A DNA stretch of 64,000 bases, from the NCBI GenBank assembly GCA_016213625.1, contig JACQZZ010000013.1, positions 1 through 64,000 on the forward strand, written 5' to 3'. Shown here one piece after another: positions 34,343-43,486 of the stretch; within the stretch, counting starts at the first letter, position 1; each line of letters starts with the position of its first letter. The notes under the pieces were generated by a model that ran no database searches, was not told the origin of the DNA, and saw nothing but the letters and a program-made list of their open reading frames with translations. This DNA comes from Actinomycetota bacterium (lineage in GTDB: Bacteria > Actinomycetota > Acidimicrobiia > Acidimicrobiales > Ilumatobacteraceae). Position numbers and translations under genes: made by a program.

Positions 34343-35344
34343 GTGGCCACGTTGGCAGAGATCGCAGAACATGCTGGAGTCGGCATCGGCACCGTGTCGC
34401 GCGTGTTCAACGGCAGCGCCAGCGTCAGCGATCAGATGCGCGACCGCGTGCTCGAGGCGGCGGCGGAACTCGGCTACGACCCGGGGGCGAAAAAGCGCTC
34501 TCAGCAGGTGACATTGCGCGGGTTCGTCGGCCTGCTGGTCACATTCTTCGACGAGCCGTCGGCGCTGCAGCGCTTCAGCGGGCTGGTGCCGCGGCTGCAG
34601 ACGAACAACCTGCACGTGGTGCTCTACAACATCGAATCACCCAGCCAGGCGCGCTCGATGCTCGTGGAACTTCCACGAACCACCTCGCTGGAGGCGCTCA
34701 TCGTGGTGTCGCTGCCCATCACCGATGTCGAAGCGCGGGCACTGACGAAGGCGCCGTACCCCACGGTGCTCGTCGACACGTGGGGCAAGGGACTGCCCAG
34801 CGTCACCATCGACGACCGTCACGGCGGCCGCATCGCCACCCAGCACCTCATCGATCTCGGCCACCGGCGTATCGGGTTCGTGGGCGAACCGTCCGACAAC
34901 TCGTTCGGCTTCGTCTCCAGCGCGCGTCGTGAGGAGGGGTACCTGTCGGCACTCGCCGCAGCCGGCATCCCGTCGGATCCCACGCTCATCCGCCACGGCG
35001 CGCACCTGCGCGAGGCCGCCAAGCAGATGACCCGCGATCTCTTGGAACTCCCCGATCCGCCCACGGCCATCGTCGCCGCATCCGACGTACAAGCGGTCGG
35101 TGTGATGGAGGCGGCGGAATCGCGCGGCATGAAGGTGCCGCACGACCTCTCGGTGGTGGGCTACGACGACATCGAGCTCGCCTCGCTGATGGGGCTCACC
35201 ACCGTGCGCCAGCCCCTGGAACGGTCGGGGGCTCGTGCGGCAGATCTGGTGCTCGAGGCCATCGGATCTCGGCGCCGAACGGCGTTCGACGAGCAGCTCG
35301 AGGTCGAGCTCGTCGTGCGCTCCACTACTCGACCTCCTCGATGA
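34343..35344 (+). CDS. LacI family transcriptional regulator
   Basis: A 333-residue repressor. The N-terminal LacI HTH reads ATLAEIAEHAGVGIGTVSRV and includes the hinge-helix region; a periplasmic-binding-protein-like sensor domain follows (DRHGGRIATQHLIDLGHRRI, VVGYDDIELASLMGLTTVRQP). The GTG at 34343 places the HTH directly at the N-terminus as in the family; a longer form from 34316 would put its start inside the operator. It stands at the head of the sugar cluster, 10 nt before the first GH13 gene, so it probably senses a sucrose or alpha-glucoside-derived sugar and controls this locus. Confidence 0.9.
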   Translation: MATLAEIAEHAGVGIGTVSRVFNGSASVSDQMRDRVLEAAAELGYDPGAKKRSQQVTLRGFVGLLVTFFDEPSALQRFSGLVPRLQTNNLHVVLYNIESPSQARSMLVELPRTTSLEALIVVSLPITDVEARALTKAPYPTVLVDTWGKGLPSVTIDDRHGGRIATQHLIDLGHRRIGFVGEPSDNSFGFVSSARREEGYLSALAAAGIPSDPTLIRHGAHLREAAKQMTRDLLELPDPPTAIVAASDVQAVGVMEAAESRGMKVPHDLSVVGYDDIELASLMGLTTVRQPLERSGARAADLVLEAIGSRRRTAFDEQLEVELVVRSTTRPPR

Positions 35345-35354
35345 GGGCAGTCAC

Positions 35355-37070
35355 ATGAGCGAACTCCACACCGCCACTCCCGGGCGCGCCTGGTGGCGCG
35401 ACGCGGTCGTCTATCAGGTGTACGTGCGCTCGTTCGCCGATGCCAACGGCGATGGCCGCGGCGACTTGCAGGGCATCATCGACCACATGCCGTACCTCCA
35501 GCAGCTGGGGGTCGATGCCATCTGGCTGTGCCCGTGCTTCCCGTCGCCGCAGATGGACCACGGCTACGACGTGGCCGACTACTTCGACATCGAACCGACC
35601 TACGGGAACCTCGACACGTTCGACCGCATGGTGGCTGCCGCATCCGGTCACGGCATCAAGGTGATGCTCGACGTGGTGCCCAATCACTGCAGCAGTCAAC
35701 ACGCCTGGTTCCAGGCCGCGCTCGCGGCGCCGAAGGGCAGCCCCGAGCGCGACCGGTTCTACTTCCGCGACGGCAAGGGCGAGCACGGCGAGCTGCCGCC
35801 CAACAACTGGACCGCCATCTTCGGCGGCCCGGCATGGACACGTGTCACCGAGCCCGACGGCACGCTCGGTCAGTGGTACCTCCACGTGTTCACCCCGTGG
35901 CAGCCCGACTTCAACTGGGAGAACGAGGACGTTGCCGACCACTTCGATCGCATGCTCGCGTTCTGGTTCGATCGTGGGGTGGAGGGCTTCCGTGTCGATG
36001 CTGTCGGCGTGGTGGGCAAGACCGAGGGCCTTCCCGACCAGGTGATCGACCCGAACGCTGGCACCGCCACCGAGCAGGCCGGCAAGAACGAGCACATCCA
36101 GTTCAAGCCGCGGGCGCACGACTACTGGCGTCGGTGGCGGCGGGTGATCGACGCCTACCAGGCCGAGCACCCCGGCCGCGACCTCGTCACGGTCAGCGAG
36201 GCGTACACGCCGGGCAGGCCCGACCTGCTGTTGAAGTTCGTCGAGCCCGACCAGTTCCACCAGTCGTTCAACTTCGATCTGATGCTGGCCCCTTGGATCG
36301 CCGGCCCCATCCGGCACTCCGTCGCTGAGGTGTACGACGTGCTCACCGGCGCGGGAGCGTCGGTCACGTGGACGTTGAACAACCACGACACCCAGCGCGC
36401 CGTCACTCGCTACGGCCGGGCGAACGCGACCGAGATGGTGAGCTGGACCAAGAACAACCTCGTCTACGTCGACGCGCCGGTCGATGAGGCGCTCGGGCTT
36501 CGGCGTGCCGAGGCGATGGTGGCCTTCGCCGCCGGCCTGCCGGGCTCGTTGTACCTGTACCAGGGCGAGGAGCTCGGTCTCCCCGAGGTGCTCGACGTGC
36601 CGGCCGATCGTCGCGAAGATCCGCTGTTCGCCCGCACGGGTGGCAAGGAGATCGGCCGCGACGGTTGTCGCATCCCCTTGCCGTGGACCGACGATGCCGC
36701 CACCGCGTTCGGCTTCTCGCCTGCCGACCACGCCGAGCCGTGGTTGCCGTTGCCGGCGGAGTGGGGTCGGTACGCCGCCTCGGTGCAGGCCGGCGACGAC
36801 GACAGCACGTTGGGGCTGTATCGACATCTGCTCGAGCATCGGCGCGCGCTCGACGTCGACGCTCCGTTGGCGTGGGTACTCGCCGACAGCGACGAACTGG
36901 TCGCGTACCGCCGCGGCAAGGTGACGGTGGTGCTCAACGTGACCGACCACGCGATGACGTTGCCCGCCGATCTCGTGGGGAACGGCACGGTCATCGTCAC
37001 GTCGGTGCGCGGCCACGACGACCCCACCACGGTGCCGAGCGACTCGTGCATCTGGTTGCTCGACCGGTGA
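35355..37070 (+). CDS. GH13 alpha-glucosidase-type hydrolase (first paralogue)
   Basis: A 571-residue glycoside hydrolase family 13 protein. The catalytic triad is Asp215 (GFRVDAVG), Glu282 (VSEAYT) and Asp345 (NNHDTQR); region I is DVVPNHCS. It opens with WWRDAVVYQVYVRSFADANG, typical of alpha-glucosidase/oligo-1,6-glucosidase members that act on short alpha-glucosides in the cytoplasm. There is no signal peptide. The ATG at 35355 was chosen because the family N-terminus begins there; the in-frame sequence upstream is the LacI gene in another frame. Its stop overlaps the start of the second GH13 (GTGA). Confidence 0.9.
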   Translation: MSELHTATPGRAWWRDAVVYQVYVRSFADANGDGRGDLQGIIDHMPYLQQLGVDAIWLCPCFPSPQMDHGYDVADYFDIEPTYGNLDTFDRMVAAASGHGIKVMLDVVPNHCSSQHAWFQAALAAPKGSPERDRFYFRDGKGEHGELPPNNWTAIFGGPAWTRVTEPDGTLGQWYLHVFTPWQPDFNWENEDVADHFDRMLAFWFDRGVEGFRVDAVGVVGKTEGLPDQVIDPNAGTATEQAGKNEHIQFKPRAHDYWRRWRRVIDAYQAEHPGRDLVTVSEAYTPGRPDLLLKFVEPDQFHQSFNFDLMLAPWIAGPIRHSVAEVYDVLTGAGASVTWTLNNHDTQRAVTRYGRANATEMVSWTKNNLVYVDAPVDEALGLRRAEAMVAFAAGLPGSLYLYQGEELGLPEVLDVPADRREDPLFARTGGKEIGRDGCRIPLPWTDDAATAFGFSPADHAEPWLPLPAEWGRYAASVQAGDDDSTLGLYRHLLEHRRALDVDAPLAWVLADSDELVAYRRGKVTVVLNVTDHAMTLPADLVGNGTVIVTSVRGHDDPTTVPSDSCIWLLDR

Positions 37071-38674
37071 GCAACGAGTGGTGGCGGCACGCCGTCATCT
37101 ATCAGGTGTACATCCGTAGCTTCGCCGACGGCGACGGCGACGGTCTCGGCGACATCGAGGGTATTCGTTCACGGTTGCCGTACCTGGCCGAGTTGGGCAT
37201 CGACGCGATCTGGATCAACCCGTGGTACCCGTCGCCACAGGCCGATGCCGGCTACGACGTCATCACGTACACCGACATCGAGCCCAGGTTCGGCTCGATG
37301 GCCGAGGCGGAGGCGATGATCACCGAGGCACACGCGGCGGGCATCCGCGTGCTCCTCGACATCGTGCCCAACCACTCGAGTCACCTGCACCCTTGGTTCC
37401 AGGCGGCGCTCGCCGCGGGTCCGGGCTCGCCCGAGCGCGACCGGTTCATCTTCCGCGACGGCGCCGGGGAACGAGGGGAACTGCCGCCCAACGACTGGCC
37501 GAGCTGCTTCGGCGGCTCCGCCTGGACTCGCGTCACCGAGCCCGATGGCGTGCCGGGTCAGTGGTACCTCCATCTGTTCGCGCCGGAGCAGCCCGACCGC
37601 AACTGGCATCACCCCGACACGCATGCCGACTACGAGGCCGCACTGCGGTTCTGGTTCGACCGTGGTGTCGACGGGTTCCGCATCGACGTGGCGCATTCAC
37701 TGTTCAAGGCCGACGGTCTGCCCGATCTCGGCGACGTCGTGTACGAGGCGCACGAGACTCGGCCCCACCCGTTCTGGGATCCCGACGACGTGCACGAGGT
37801 GTACCGGTCGTGGCGTCGCATCGCCGATTCGTACGACCCGCCGCGCGTCTTCGTGGCCGAGGCCTGGGTGCCGCAACCGGCTCGCCTGGCCCGTTACGTG
37901 CGCGCCGACGAGTTGCACACCACCTTCAACTTCGACTTCCTGCGGTCGCCCTGGGCCGCGCCCCACCTCCGTGGTGTGATCGACGCCACCATCGCCGAGC
38001 ACGCGCTCGTGGGGGCACCGCCCACGTGGGTGCTGTCGAACCACGACGTCGCCCGCCACGTGTCGCGGTTCGCCCGAGTGCAGCAGACGCACGCGCAGCA
38101 TCAGTTGAAGGACCTCGATGCCGAGGTCGAGGTGGATCCCGACCTCGGGTACCGTCGGGCTCGCGCGGCGTTGCTGCTGATGGCCGCGCTGCCGGGCTCG
38201 TGCTACGTCTACCAGGGCGAGGAACTCGGCCTCCCGGAGGTGGAGGACCTCCCGCCCGAGGTGTTGCAGGATCCGTCGTGGGCACGATCGGGCTTCACCG
38301 ATCCGGGTCGCGACGGTTGCCGCGTTCCGGTGCCGTGGACGGGTGTCGACGCGAAGGCGTGGCTCCCTCAACCGGAATGGTTCGCACAGTTCGCTGTCGA
38401 GGTGGAGGAGCGCGATCGGTCGTCCATGCTCTGGCTCTATCGCGACGCGTTGCGCATTCGACGAGACACCACGGGCTTCGGTGACGGACCGTTCGAGTGG
38501 TTGCCCACCGACAGCGATGTGCTCGCCTTCCGTCGTGGAGCCGGTGTGATCTGTGTCGTCAACTTCGGCGCGCGGCTGCAACCGCTTCCACCGCACCGAG
38601 CGGTGTTGTTGGCGAGCAGCCCGTTGGTGGACGGGCGACTCGCCGGCGACGCGGCCGTGTGGCTCAGCGAATAG
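37067..38674 (+). CDS. GH13 alpha-glucosidase-type hydrolase (second paralogue)
   Basis: A 535-residue GH13 protein, paralogous to the preceding one. The triad is Asp207 (GFRIDVAHS), Glu265 (VAEAWV) and Asp327 (SNHDVAR). It differs in the +1 subsite region and C-terminal domain, suggesting a different linkage or chain-length preference (inference). The GTG start at 37067 forms GTGA with the previous stop, so the two enzymes are translationally coupled. The 3' end overlaps the convergent ATPase gene by 11 nt. Confidence 0.9.
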   Translation: MSNEWWRHAVIYQVYIRSFADGDGDGLGDIEGIRSRLPYLAELGIDAIWINPWYPSPQADAGYDVITYTDIEPRFGSMAEAEAMITEAHAAGIRVLLDIVPNHSSHLHPWFQAALAAGPGSPERDRFIFRDGAGERGELPPNDWPSCFGGSAWTRVTEPDGVPGQWYLHLFAPEQPDRNWHHPDTHADYEAALRFWFDRGVDGFRIDVAHSLFKADGLPDLGDVVYEAHETRPHPFWDPDDVHEVYRSWRRIADSYDPPRVFVAEAWVPQPARLARYVRADELHTTFNFDFLRSPWAAPHLRGVIDATIAEHALVGAPPTWVLSNHDVARHVSRFARVQQTHAQHQLKDLDAEVEVDPDLGYRRARAALLLMAALPGSCYVYQGEELGLPEVEDLPPEVLQDPSWARSGFTDPGRDGCRVPVPWTGVDAKAWLPQPEWFAQFAVEVEERDRSSMLWLYRDALRIRRDTTGFGDGPFEWLPTDSDVLAFRRGAGVICVVNFGARLQPLPPHRAVLLASSPLVDGRLAGDAAVWLSE

Positions 38675-39821
38675 CTTGACCCGACTCGAGGTCGAACAGC
38701 TGCAGGTGCGAGGTGTCGACGGCGAGCGTGGCGCTCTGGTCGGGGGTGAGCTTGGTGGTGGGCGACACGCGGGCGACGATGACACTGCTGTGCTCGTCAC
38801 CGCGCGTCTCGGACTCGATGTCTTCTGCGGTCACCTTGCCGGCGTCGACCGTGACGTGGAGCAGCACCTCCGAGCCGAGGCCCTCGCGCACTTCCACCGT
38901 GCCGACGATGGTGGACCTTCCTTCGGTGCCACCGAGCGCAGCGTCGGCGATGTGCTCGGGCCGAATGCCCACCGCGATGTCGCGGCCGTCGTACTGCGCC
39001 AGCGCCGGACGAGCCGTGCGCACGGACTCGGGCACGCTGATGGTGCTGGAGCCGAGGGTGAGGGTGGCCGCGGCGACGTCGTAGCGACCGCGGAGCATGT
39101 TCATCTGGGGCGAGCCGATGAAGGTGGCCACGAAGATGTTGTCGGGGAAGTCGTACAGGTTCTGTGGCGAGTCGACCTGCTGCAGCACACCACGTGACAG
39201 CACGGCCACACGGTCGCCCATCGTCATGGCCTCGATCTGGTCGTGGGTGACGTACACGGTGGTGACGTTGAGGTGGCGCTGGATCTTGCTGATCTCGGCG
39301 CGCATGGCCACGCGGAGCTTGGCATCGAGGTTGGAGAGCGGCTCGTCCATGAGGAACGCCTGCGGCTGACGCACGATGGCGCGGCCCATGGCCACGCGCT
39401 GACGCTGACCGCCGGACAGCTTGGCCGGCTTGCGATCCAGGTACTCGGTGAGCTCCAGGATGCGGGCGGCCTCGTCGACGCGCTGGGCGATCTCTTCCTT
39501 CGGCATCTTCTTCAGCTTGAGTGCGAAGGCGATGTTGTCGCGCACCGTGAGGTGGGGATACAGCGCGTACGACTGGAACACCATCGCGATGTCGCGATCC
39601 TTCGGATCGAGGTCGTTCACCCGCCGACCGCCGATGTGCAGATCGCCGCCCGAGATGGACTCGAGTCCGGCGATCATCCGCAGGGCGGTGGACTTGCCGC
39701 AGCCGGACGGACCGACCAGGACGAGGAACTCACCTTCTTGCACCTCCAGCGACAACTTGTGCACCGCATGGAAGCCGTTCTCGTACAGCTTGTCGATCTC
39801 GTTCAGGACAATGTTGCCCAC
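38664..39821 (-). CDS. ABC sugar transporter ATP-binding protein (UgpC/MalK/MsmK type)
   Basis: A 385-residue ATPase of the carbohydrate CUT1 family. Walker A is GPSGCGKST near residue 38, the signature is LSGGQRQR, Walker B is FLMDEPLSNLD and the switch is VYVTHDQ. The C-terminal third is an MalK-type regulatory OB domain (DIAVGIRPEHI). The start codon is GTG. It is divergent from the binding-protein gene by 166 bp and convergent with the GH13 genes. It probably energises the two permeases encoded nearby, although such ATPases often serve several sugar importers. Confidence 0.93.
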   Translation of the reverse strand: MGNIVLNEIDKLYENGFHAVHKLSLEVQEGEFLVLVGPSGCGKSTALRMIAGLESISGGDLHIGGRRVNDLDPKDRDIAMVFQSYALYPHLTVRDNIAFALKLKKMPKEEIAQRVDEAARILELTEYLDRKPAKLSGGQRQRVAMGRAIVRQPQAFLMDEPLSNLDAKLRVAMRAEISKIQRHLNVTTVYVTHDQIEAMTMGDRVAVLSRGVLQQVDSPQNLYDFPDNIFVATFIGSPQMNMLRGRYDVAAATLTLGSSTISVPESVRTARPALAQYDGRDIAVGIRPEHIADAALGGTEGRSTIVGTVEVREGLGSEVLLHVTVDAGKVTAEDIESETRGDEHSSVIVARVSPTTKLTPDQSATLAVDTSHLQLFDLESGQAIR

Positions 39822-39872
39822 GGGGTCCCCCTCAGTAGCCGGTGAGTCGTACAGAAATCGTAGCCGAGCGGC

Positions 39873-39930
39873 TTTTCACCGGCGGCACGAAGTGTTATGG
39901 TACATCTCGGAATGTTCCAAGGAAATTCCA
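39873..39930 (+). promoter_or_regulatory. Putative promoter and TTCC/GGAA operator cluster upstream of the sugar-binding protein gene
   Basis: A possible -35 (TTTTCA, 39873-39878) and -10 (TATGGT, 39896-39901) are spaced 17 bp. Directly downstream (39909-39930) is an interleaved run of GGAA and TTCC elements, GGAATGTTCC then GGAAATTCC. These resemble half-sites of the LacI operator at 34317-34340 (TGGAAA/TTTCCA), but there is no full match, so regulation by that protein is only suggested. Confidence 0.35.
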
Positions 39931-39987
39931 CACCATTTCCACGGTCGGCGCAAGCCCCGTGGTCCAGCATCCTGAGGGGGATAACCA

Positions 39988-41358
39988 ATGAAGACCAAGC
40001 GCATCGCAGTGGTTGCGGTCGCCATGTCGCTCTTGGTGGCCGCGTGCGGCGACGATGATTCGTCGTCGACCGATGGCACCACTGGCGGTTCGAGCGGTGG
40101 TGGCTCGGCTGAGTCGATCCTGAACGGCGAGATCAAGTGCGAGCAGCAGTACAAGGGCAAGTCCGTGTCGGTGTTCTCGCCCGTGCGTGACAGCGACAAC
40201 GACAAGCCGATCGCCGACTACGTGGCCGCGTACCAGCCGCTCGTCGACTGCACCGGCGTCGAGATCAAGTGGGAAGGCACCGACCAGTTCGAGACCGAGA
40301 TCAACGTCCGTCTCGAGGGTGGCAACGCTCCCGACGTGATCGACTTCCCGCAGCCCGGCCTCCTGGCCGCGGTGGCTCGTAAGGGCTTCCTGAAGGAATT
40401 CCCCGCCGACCTCGCCGACAACGTGGCGAGCGACTTCCTCGGCGGTTGGGACACCTACGGCACCGTCGACGGCAAGGTCTACGGCATCCCCGGTCGTTCG
40501 AACATCAAGTCGTTGGTGTGGTACTCGCCCAAGGCGTTCGCCGACAAGGGCTATGAGGTTCCCACCACGCTCGAGGACCTGAAGGCCCTCAGCGACAAGA
40601 TCGTCGCCGACGGTGGCACCCCCTGGTGCGTCGGTGCCGAGTCCGGTGTGGCCACCGGCTGGGTGCTCACCGACTGGATGGAGGACTTCATGCTCCGTAC
40701 CAACGGTGAAGAGGTCTACGACCAGTGGGTGAACCACGAGATCCCGTTCAACGACCCGAAGGTCGCCGCAGTCGCCGACGCCGTCGGTGAGTACGTGAAG
40801 AACGCCGACTACCTCGGTGGCGAGGGCCTCGTGAAGGCCATCGCGACCACGAAGTTCCAGGACGGTGGCCTGCCCATCGTCGCCGGTGACGGCAGCTGCT
40901 ACATGCACCGTCAGGCCAGCTTCTACGCCAGCCTGTGGCCGGAAGGCACCAACGTCGGCCCCGATGGCGACGTCAACGTGTTCTACCTGCCCAGCCCGTC
41001 GGACGGCCCGAAGTACATGCTCGGCGCCGGCGACATCTACGCCGCAGGCAGTGACAAGCCCGAGACCTTCGACGTGCTGAAGTACACCGGCTCGGCCGAC
41101 TACCAGCTCGAGATCGTCAACAAGCGCAAGGAACTGTCGCCGAACAAGTCGATCGACTTCACCCAGATCAGCGATCCGTTCACCAAGCAGCTCTCCGAGC
41201 TGCAGGCCGGCGCCGATGTGTTCCGTTTCGATGGCTCCGACATGATGCCGGGCGCCGTGGGTTCGGGCACCTTCTGGACCGAAGTGACGGCGTGGGTCAT
41301 CGGTGGCAGCACCGAGGACTTCGTGAACAACGTCGAGGCCAGCTGGCCGAAGAGCTGA
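39988..41358 (+). CDS. ABC sugar transporter solute-binding lipoprotein (alpha-glucoside type)
   Basis: A 456-residue family-1 binding protein. The signal peptide ends VAMSLLVAACGDDDSS with the lipobox Cys near residue 20, followed by a Ser/Gly linker and a two-lobed fold (GGNAPDVIDFPQPGLLAAVARKG; KVYGIPGRSNIKSLVWYSPKAF). It resembles binding proteins for alpha-glucosides such as sucrose, trehalose or maltose, fitting the neighbouring glycosidases. GAGGGGG lies 7 nt before the ATG. Codon use is strongly biased to preferred C-ending codons, suggesting high expression. Its stop codon lies in a palindromic repeat array and is followed by a terminator. Confidence 0.92.
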   Translation: MKTKRIAVVAVAMSLLVAACGDDDSSSTDGTTGGSSGGGSAESILNGEIKCEQQYKGKSVSVFSPVRDSDNDKPIADYVAAYQPLVDCTGVEIKWEGTDQFETEINVRLEGGNAPDVIDFPQPGLLAAVARKGFLKEFPADLADNVASDFLGGWDTYGTVDGKVYGIPGRSNIKSLVWYSPKAFADKGYEVPTTLEDLKALSDKIVADGGTPWCVGAESGVATGWVLTDWMEDFMLRTNGEEVYDQWVNHEIPFNDPKVAAVADAVGEYVKNADYLGGEGLVKAIATTKFQDGGLPIVAGDGSCYMHRQASFYASLWPEGTNVGPDGDVNVFYLPSPSDGPKYMLGAGDIYAAGSDKPETFDVLKYTGSADYQLEIVNKRKELSPNKSIDFTQISDPFTKQLSELQAGADVFRFDGSDMMPGAVGSGTFWTEVTAWVIGGSTEDFVNNVEASWPKS

Positions 41359-41425
41359 TTCATCAGCTCTTAGCAACACAGTGCTGATTCATCAGCTCTT
41401 AGCAACACAGTGCTGATTCATCAGC
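41354..41425 (+). repeat. Direct repeat of a 29-bp unit (2.5 copies) carrying a palindrome
   Basis: Two perfect 29-bp copies (41354-41382 and 41383-41411) and a partial third (41412-41425). Each starts with the palindrome GCTGAT-TC-ATCAGC followed by TCTTAGCAACACAGT. The first copy contains the stop codon of the binding-protein gene. Such repeats at the 3' end of a binding-protein message can protect it from decay (inference). Confidence 0.8.
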
Positions 41426-41442
41426 GCTGATGAAGTGAGACG

Positions 41443-41470
41443 AAGGGGTCGGGCTCCGGCCCGGCCCCTT
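41443..41470 (+). terminator. Rho-independent terminator/attenuator after the binding-protein gene
   Basis: AAGGGGTCGGGC (41443-41454) pairs with GCCCGGCCCCTT (41459-41470), with one G-U pair, around a 4-nt loop, followed by a short T-run. It lies 40 nt before the permease gene, a place where partial termination keeps binding-protein levels above permease levels. Confidence 0.75.
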
Positions 41471-41510
41471 TGTCGTACAGTGGTTCGAAGCGTGTGAGAA
41501 GGAGGGGGTC

Positions 41511-42536
41511 ATGGGGGACCTGTTGACGACGGTCGTGGTCGTCGTCTTGGGTGTGGGTGGTCTGCTCGCCGTGCTCGGCGGGTTGTACTGGCTCACGAAG
41601 TTGTTGCCGGGTCGGTGGACCGAGCGTGGACGTGTGTTCGTGTTCCTGTTCCCGGCCCTGTTCCTGATGATCATCGGGCTGGTGGTGCCGGCATTGCGCA
41701 CCATCTACACGAGCTTCCTCGACAACAACGGCAAGAAGTTCATCGGCTTCGACAACTACACCGAGATCTTCAACACGCCGAACACCCGCCTCACGGTGAT
41801 CAACAGCCTCACCTGGGTGCTGCTCGGCACGGTCATCACGGTCGTCGTCGGCCTCACCATCGCTCGCTTCGCCGATGGAATGCGCGGTGAGAAGACGGCG
41901 AAGTCGCTGATCTTCATCCCTGGCGCCATCTCGCTCGTCGGTGCCGGCATCATCTGGCGATTCGTCTATGCCGGCCCGCCCGTGAAGGTGGGTCTGCTCA
42001 ATGCCATCACGAATGCCATCCCCGGATTGCCGGTCAGCATGGGTGGCGATGGTCAGCGCAACTGGCTCATCGAGCGCGGCTTCGGTCCGTTGAACCCGCC
42101 CGAGTCGGCGCCAGGCTTCAACAGCTTCCTGCTCATCGTCATCTTCATCTGGGCCTCCACCGGGTTCGCCACCGTCGTGTTCTCCGCGGCGATGAAGGGC
42201 GTGCCCGACTCGTTGGTCGAGGCGGCACGCGTCGACGGTGCCACCCGGCGCCAGGCCTTCTACAAGGTCACCCTTCCCTACATCCGGGCCACCATCGTCA
42301 CGGTGGCCACCACCACCACCATCGCCGGTCTGAAGGCCTTCGACATCGTCGCCGCCACCACCGGCGGCAACTTCGGCACGAGCACCATCGCCAACGAGTT
42401 CTACCGGGTGTACTTCGTGCAGTCCCGGTCGGGCTTCGGCTCGGCGTTGGCCGTGCTGATCTTCATCTTGGTGGTACCCGTGGTCGTGATCAACCGCAGG
42501 GCGCAGGCCCGCGCAGAGGAGATGATGGGCGCATGA
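41511..42536 (+). CDS. ABC sugar transporter permease (MalF/AglF type)
   Basis: A 341-residue membrane protein. An extra N-terminal helix (TTVVVVVLGVGGLLAVLGGLYW) precedes the usual six-helix permease core. The conserved segment VPALRTIYTSFLDNNGKKFIGFDNY follows the second helix and the EAA loop EAARVDGATRRQAFYKVTLPYIR lies near residue 240. The ATG has a strong GGAGGGGG ribosome-binding site. It ends with ATGA overlapping the second permease gene. Confidence 0.92.
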   Translation: MGDLLTTVVVVVLGVGGLLAVLGGLYWLTKLLPGRWTERGRVFVFLFPALFLMIIGLVVPALRTIYTSFLDNNGKKFIGFDNYTEIFNTPNTRLTVINSLTWVLLGTVITVVVGLTIARFADGMRGEKTAKSLIFIPGAISLVGAGIIWRFVYAGPPVKVGLLNAITNAIPGLPVSMGGDGQRNWLIERGFGPLNPPESAPGFNSFLLIVIFIWASTGFATVVFSAAMKGVPDSLVEAARVDGATRRQAFYKVTLPYIRATIVTVATTTTIAGLKAFDIVAATTGGNFGTSTIANEFYRVYFVQSRSGFGSALAVLIFILVVPVVVINRRAQARAEEMMGA

Positions 42537-43459
42537 GCGACGTCACCGCACCCGTGGGCGAGCCGATGGGCCGCTCGGTGAGCGCAGCACTCACCAGCCG
42601 AGTGGGCAAGTGGATGGTGTACCTCCTGGTCATCCTGTGGACCATCCCCACCTTCGGCACGCTCATCTCGTCGTTCCGTCCGGAGATCGACGTGAAGACC
42701 ACCGGTTGGTGGACCTTCTTCAAGGATCCGAACTTCACGCTGAACAACTATCAGCGTGTGCTGTCGTCGTCGCCCGGCGAGGACAACATGGGGCACTTCT
42801 TCCTCAACTCGGTGCGCATCACGGTGCCCGCCACCATCTTGTCGGTGGGCATCGCGCTGTTCGCCGCCTACGCGTTCTCGTGGATGAAGTTCAAGGGTCG
42901 CGATTGGCTGTTCGTGGCCGTCATCAGCCTGCTGATGGTGCCGCTGCAGATGGCCCTGGTGCCGTTGCTGCGGTTGTTCACCGGCGGGGCGCACATCGGC
43001 AGCGTCACGATCTTCCCCGACCTCGGTCTCGCCAACACGATTCCCGCGGTGTGGATCGCACACATCTGCTTCGGTCTGCCGTTCTGCATCTTCATCCTCT
43101 ACAACTTCGTGTCGCGACTGCCATCGGAGATCATCGAGGCCGCGCGAGTCGACGGCGCCGGTCACCTCACGGTGTTCATCAAGCTCATCGTGCCGTTGTC
43201 GGTACCGGCCATCGCGTCGCTGTGCATCTTCCAGTTCATGTACATCTGGAACGACTATCTCGTCGGCAAGGTGTTCGGCGGCGCGGGCGAGAACGTGCCC
43301 GTGGTGGCCAAGTTGGCCGAAGTGTCGGGTACTCGTGGACAGTCGTACCACCTGCTCACCGCCAGCGGCATGATCGCGATGATCGTGCCCATCTGCGTGT
43401 TCTTCGCGCTGCAGCGCTACTTCGTGCGAGGACTCCTCGCCGGCGCCGTCAAGGGCTGA
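42533..43459 (+). CDS. ABC sugar transporter permease (MalG/AglG type)
   Basis: A 308-residue membrane protein with six helices in the MalG pattern. The first helix starts MVYLLVILWTIPTFGTLISSF, followed by the periplasmic WTFFKDPNFTLNNYQRVL segment; the EAA loop EAARVDGAGHLTVFIKLIVPL is near residue 205. The ATG overlaps the preceding permease stop (ATGA). With its partner it forms the channel for the sugar captured by the lipoprotein encoded upstream. Confidence 0.92.
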   Translation: MSDVTAPVGEPMGRSVSAALTSRVGKWMVYLLVILWTIPTFGTLISSFRPEIDVKTTGWWTFFKDPNFTLNNYQRVLSSSPGEDNMGHFFLNSVRITVPATILSVGIALFAAYAFSWMKFKGRDWLFVAVISLLMVPLQMALVPLLRLFTGGAHIGSVTIFPDLGLANTIPAVWIAHICFGLPFCIFILYNFVSRLPSEIIEAARVDGAGHLTVFIKLIVPLSVPAIASLCIFQFMYIWNDYLVGKVFGGAGENVPVVAKLAEVSGTRGQSYHLLTASGMIAMIVPICVFFALQRYFVRGLLAGAVKG

Positions 43460-43486
43460 ACACCTCCTCACGAACCAGGAGTTCAC

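Noticed and set aside
34662-34678. Palindrome TCGTGGAACTTCCACGA inside the LacI gene as a second operator
   Set aside because: It lies in coding sequence, does not match the 24-bp operator arms, and codons for Val-Glu-Leu-Pro-Arg explain it.
35085-35096. GTACAA half-site within the LacI gene resembling the TetR palindrome
   Set aside because: The other half (GCATCC) does not match TTGNAC; an isolated 6-mer is expected by chance.
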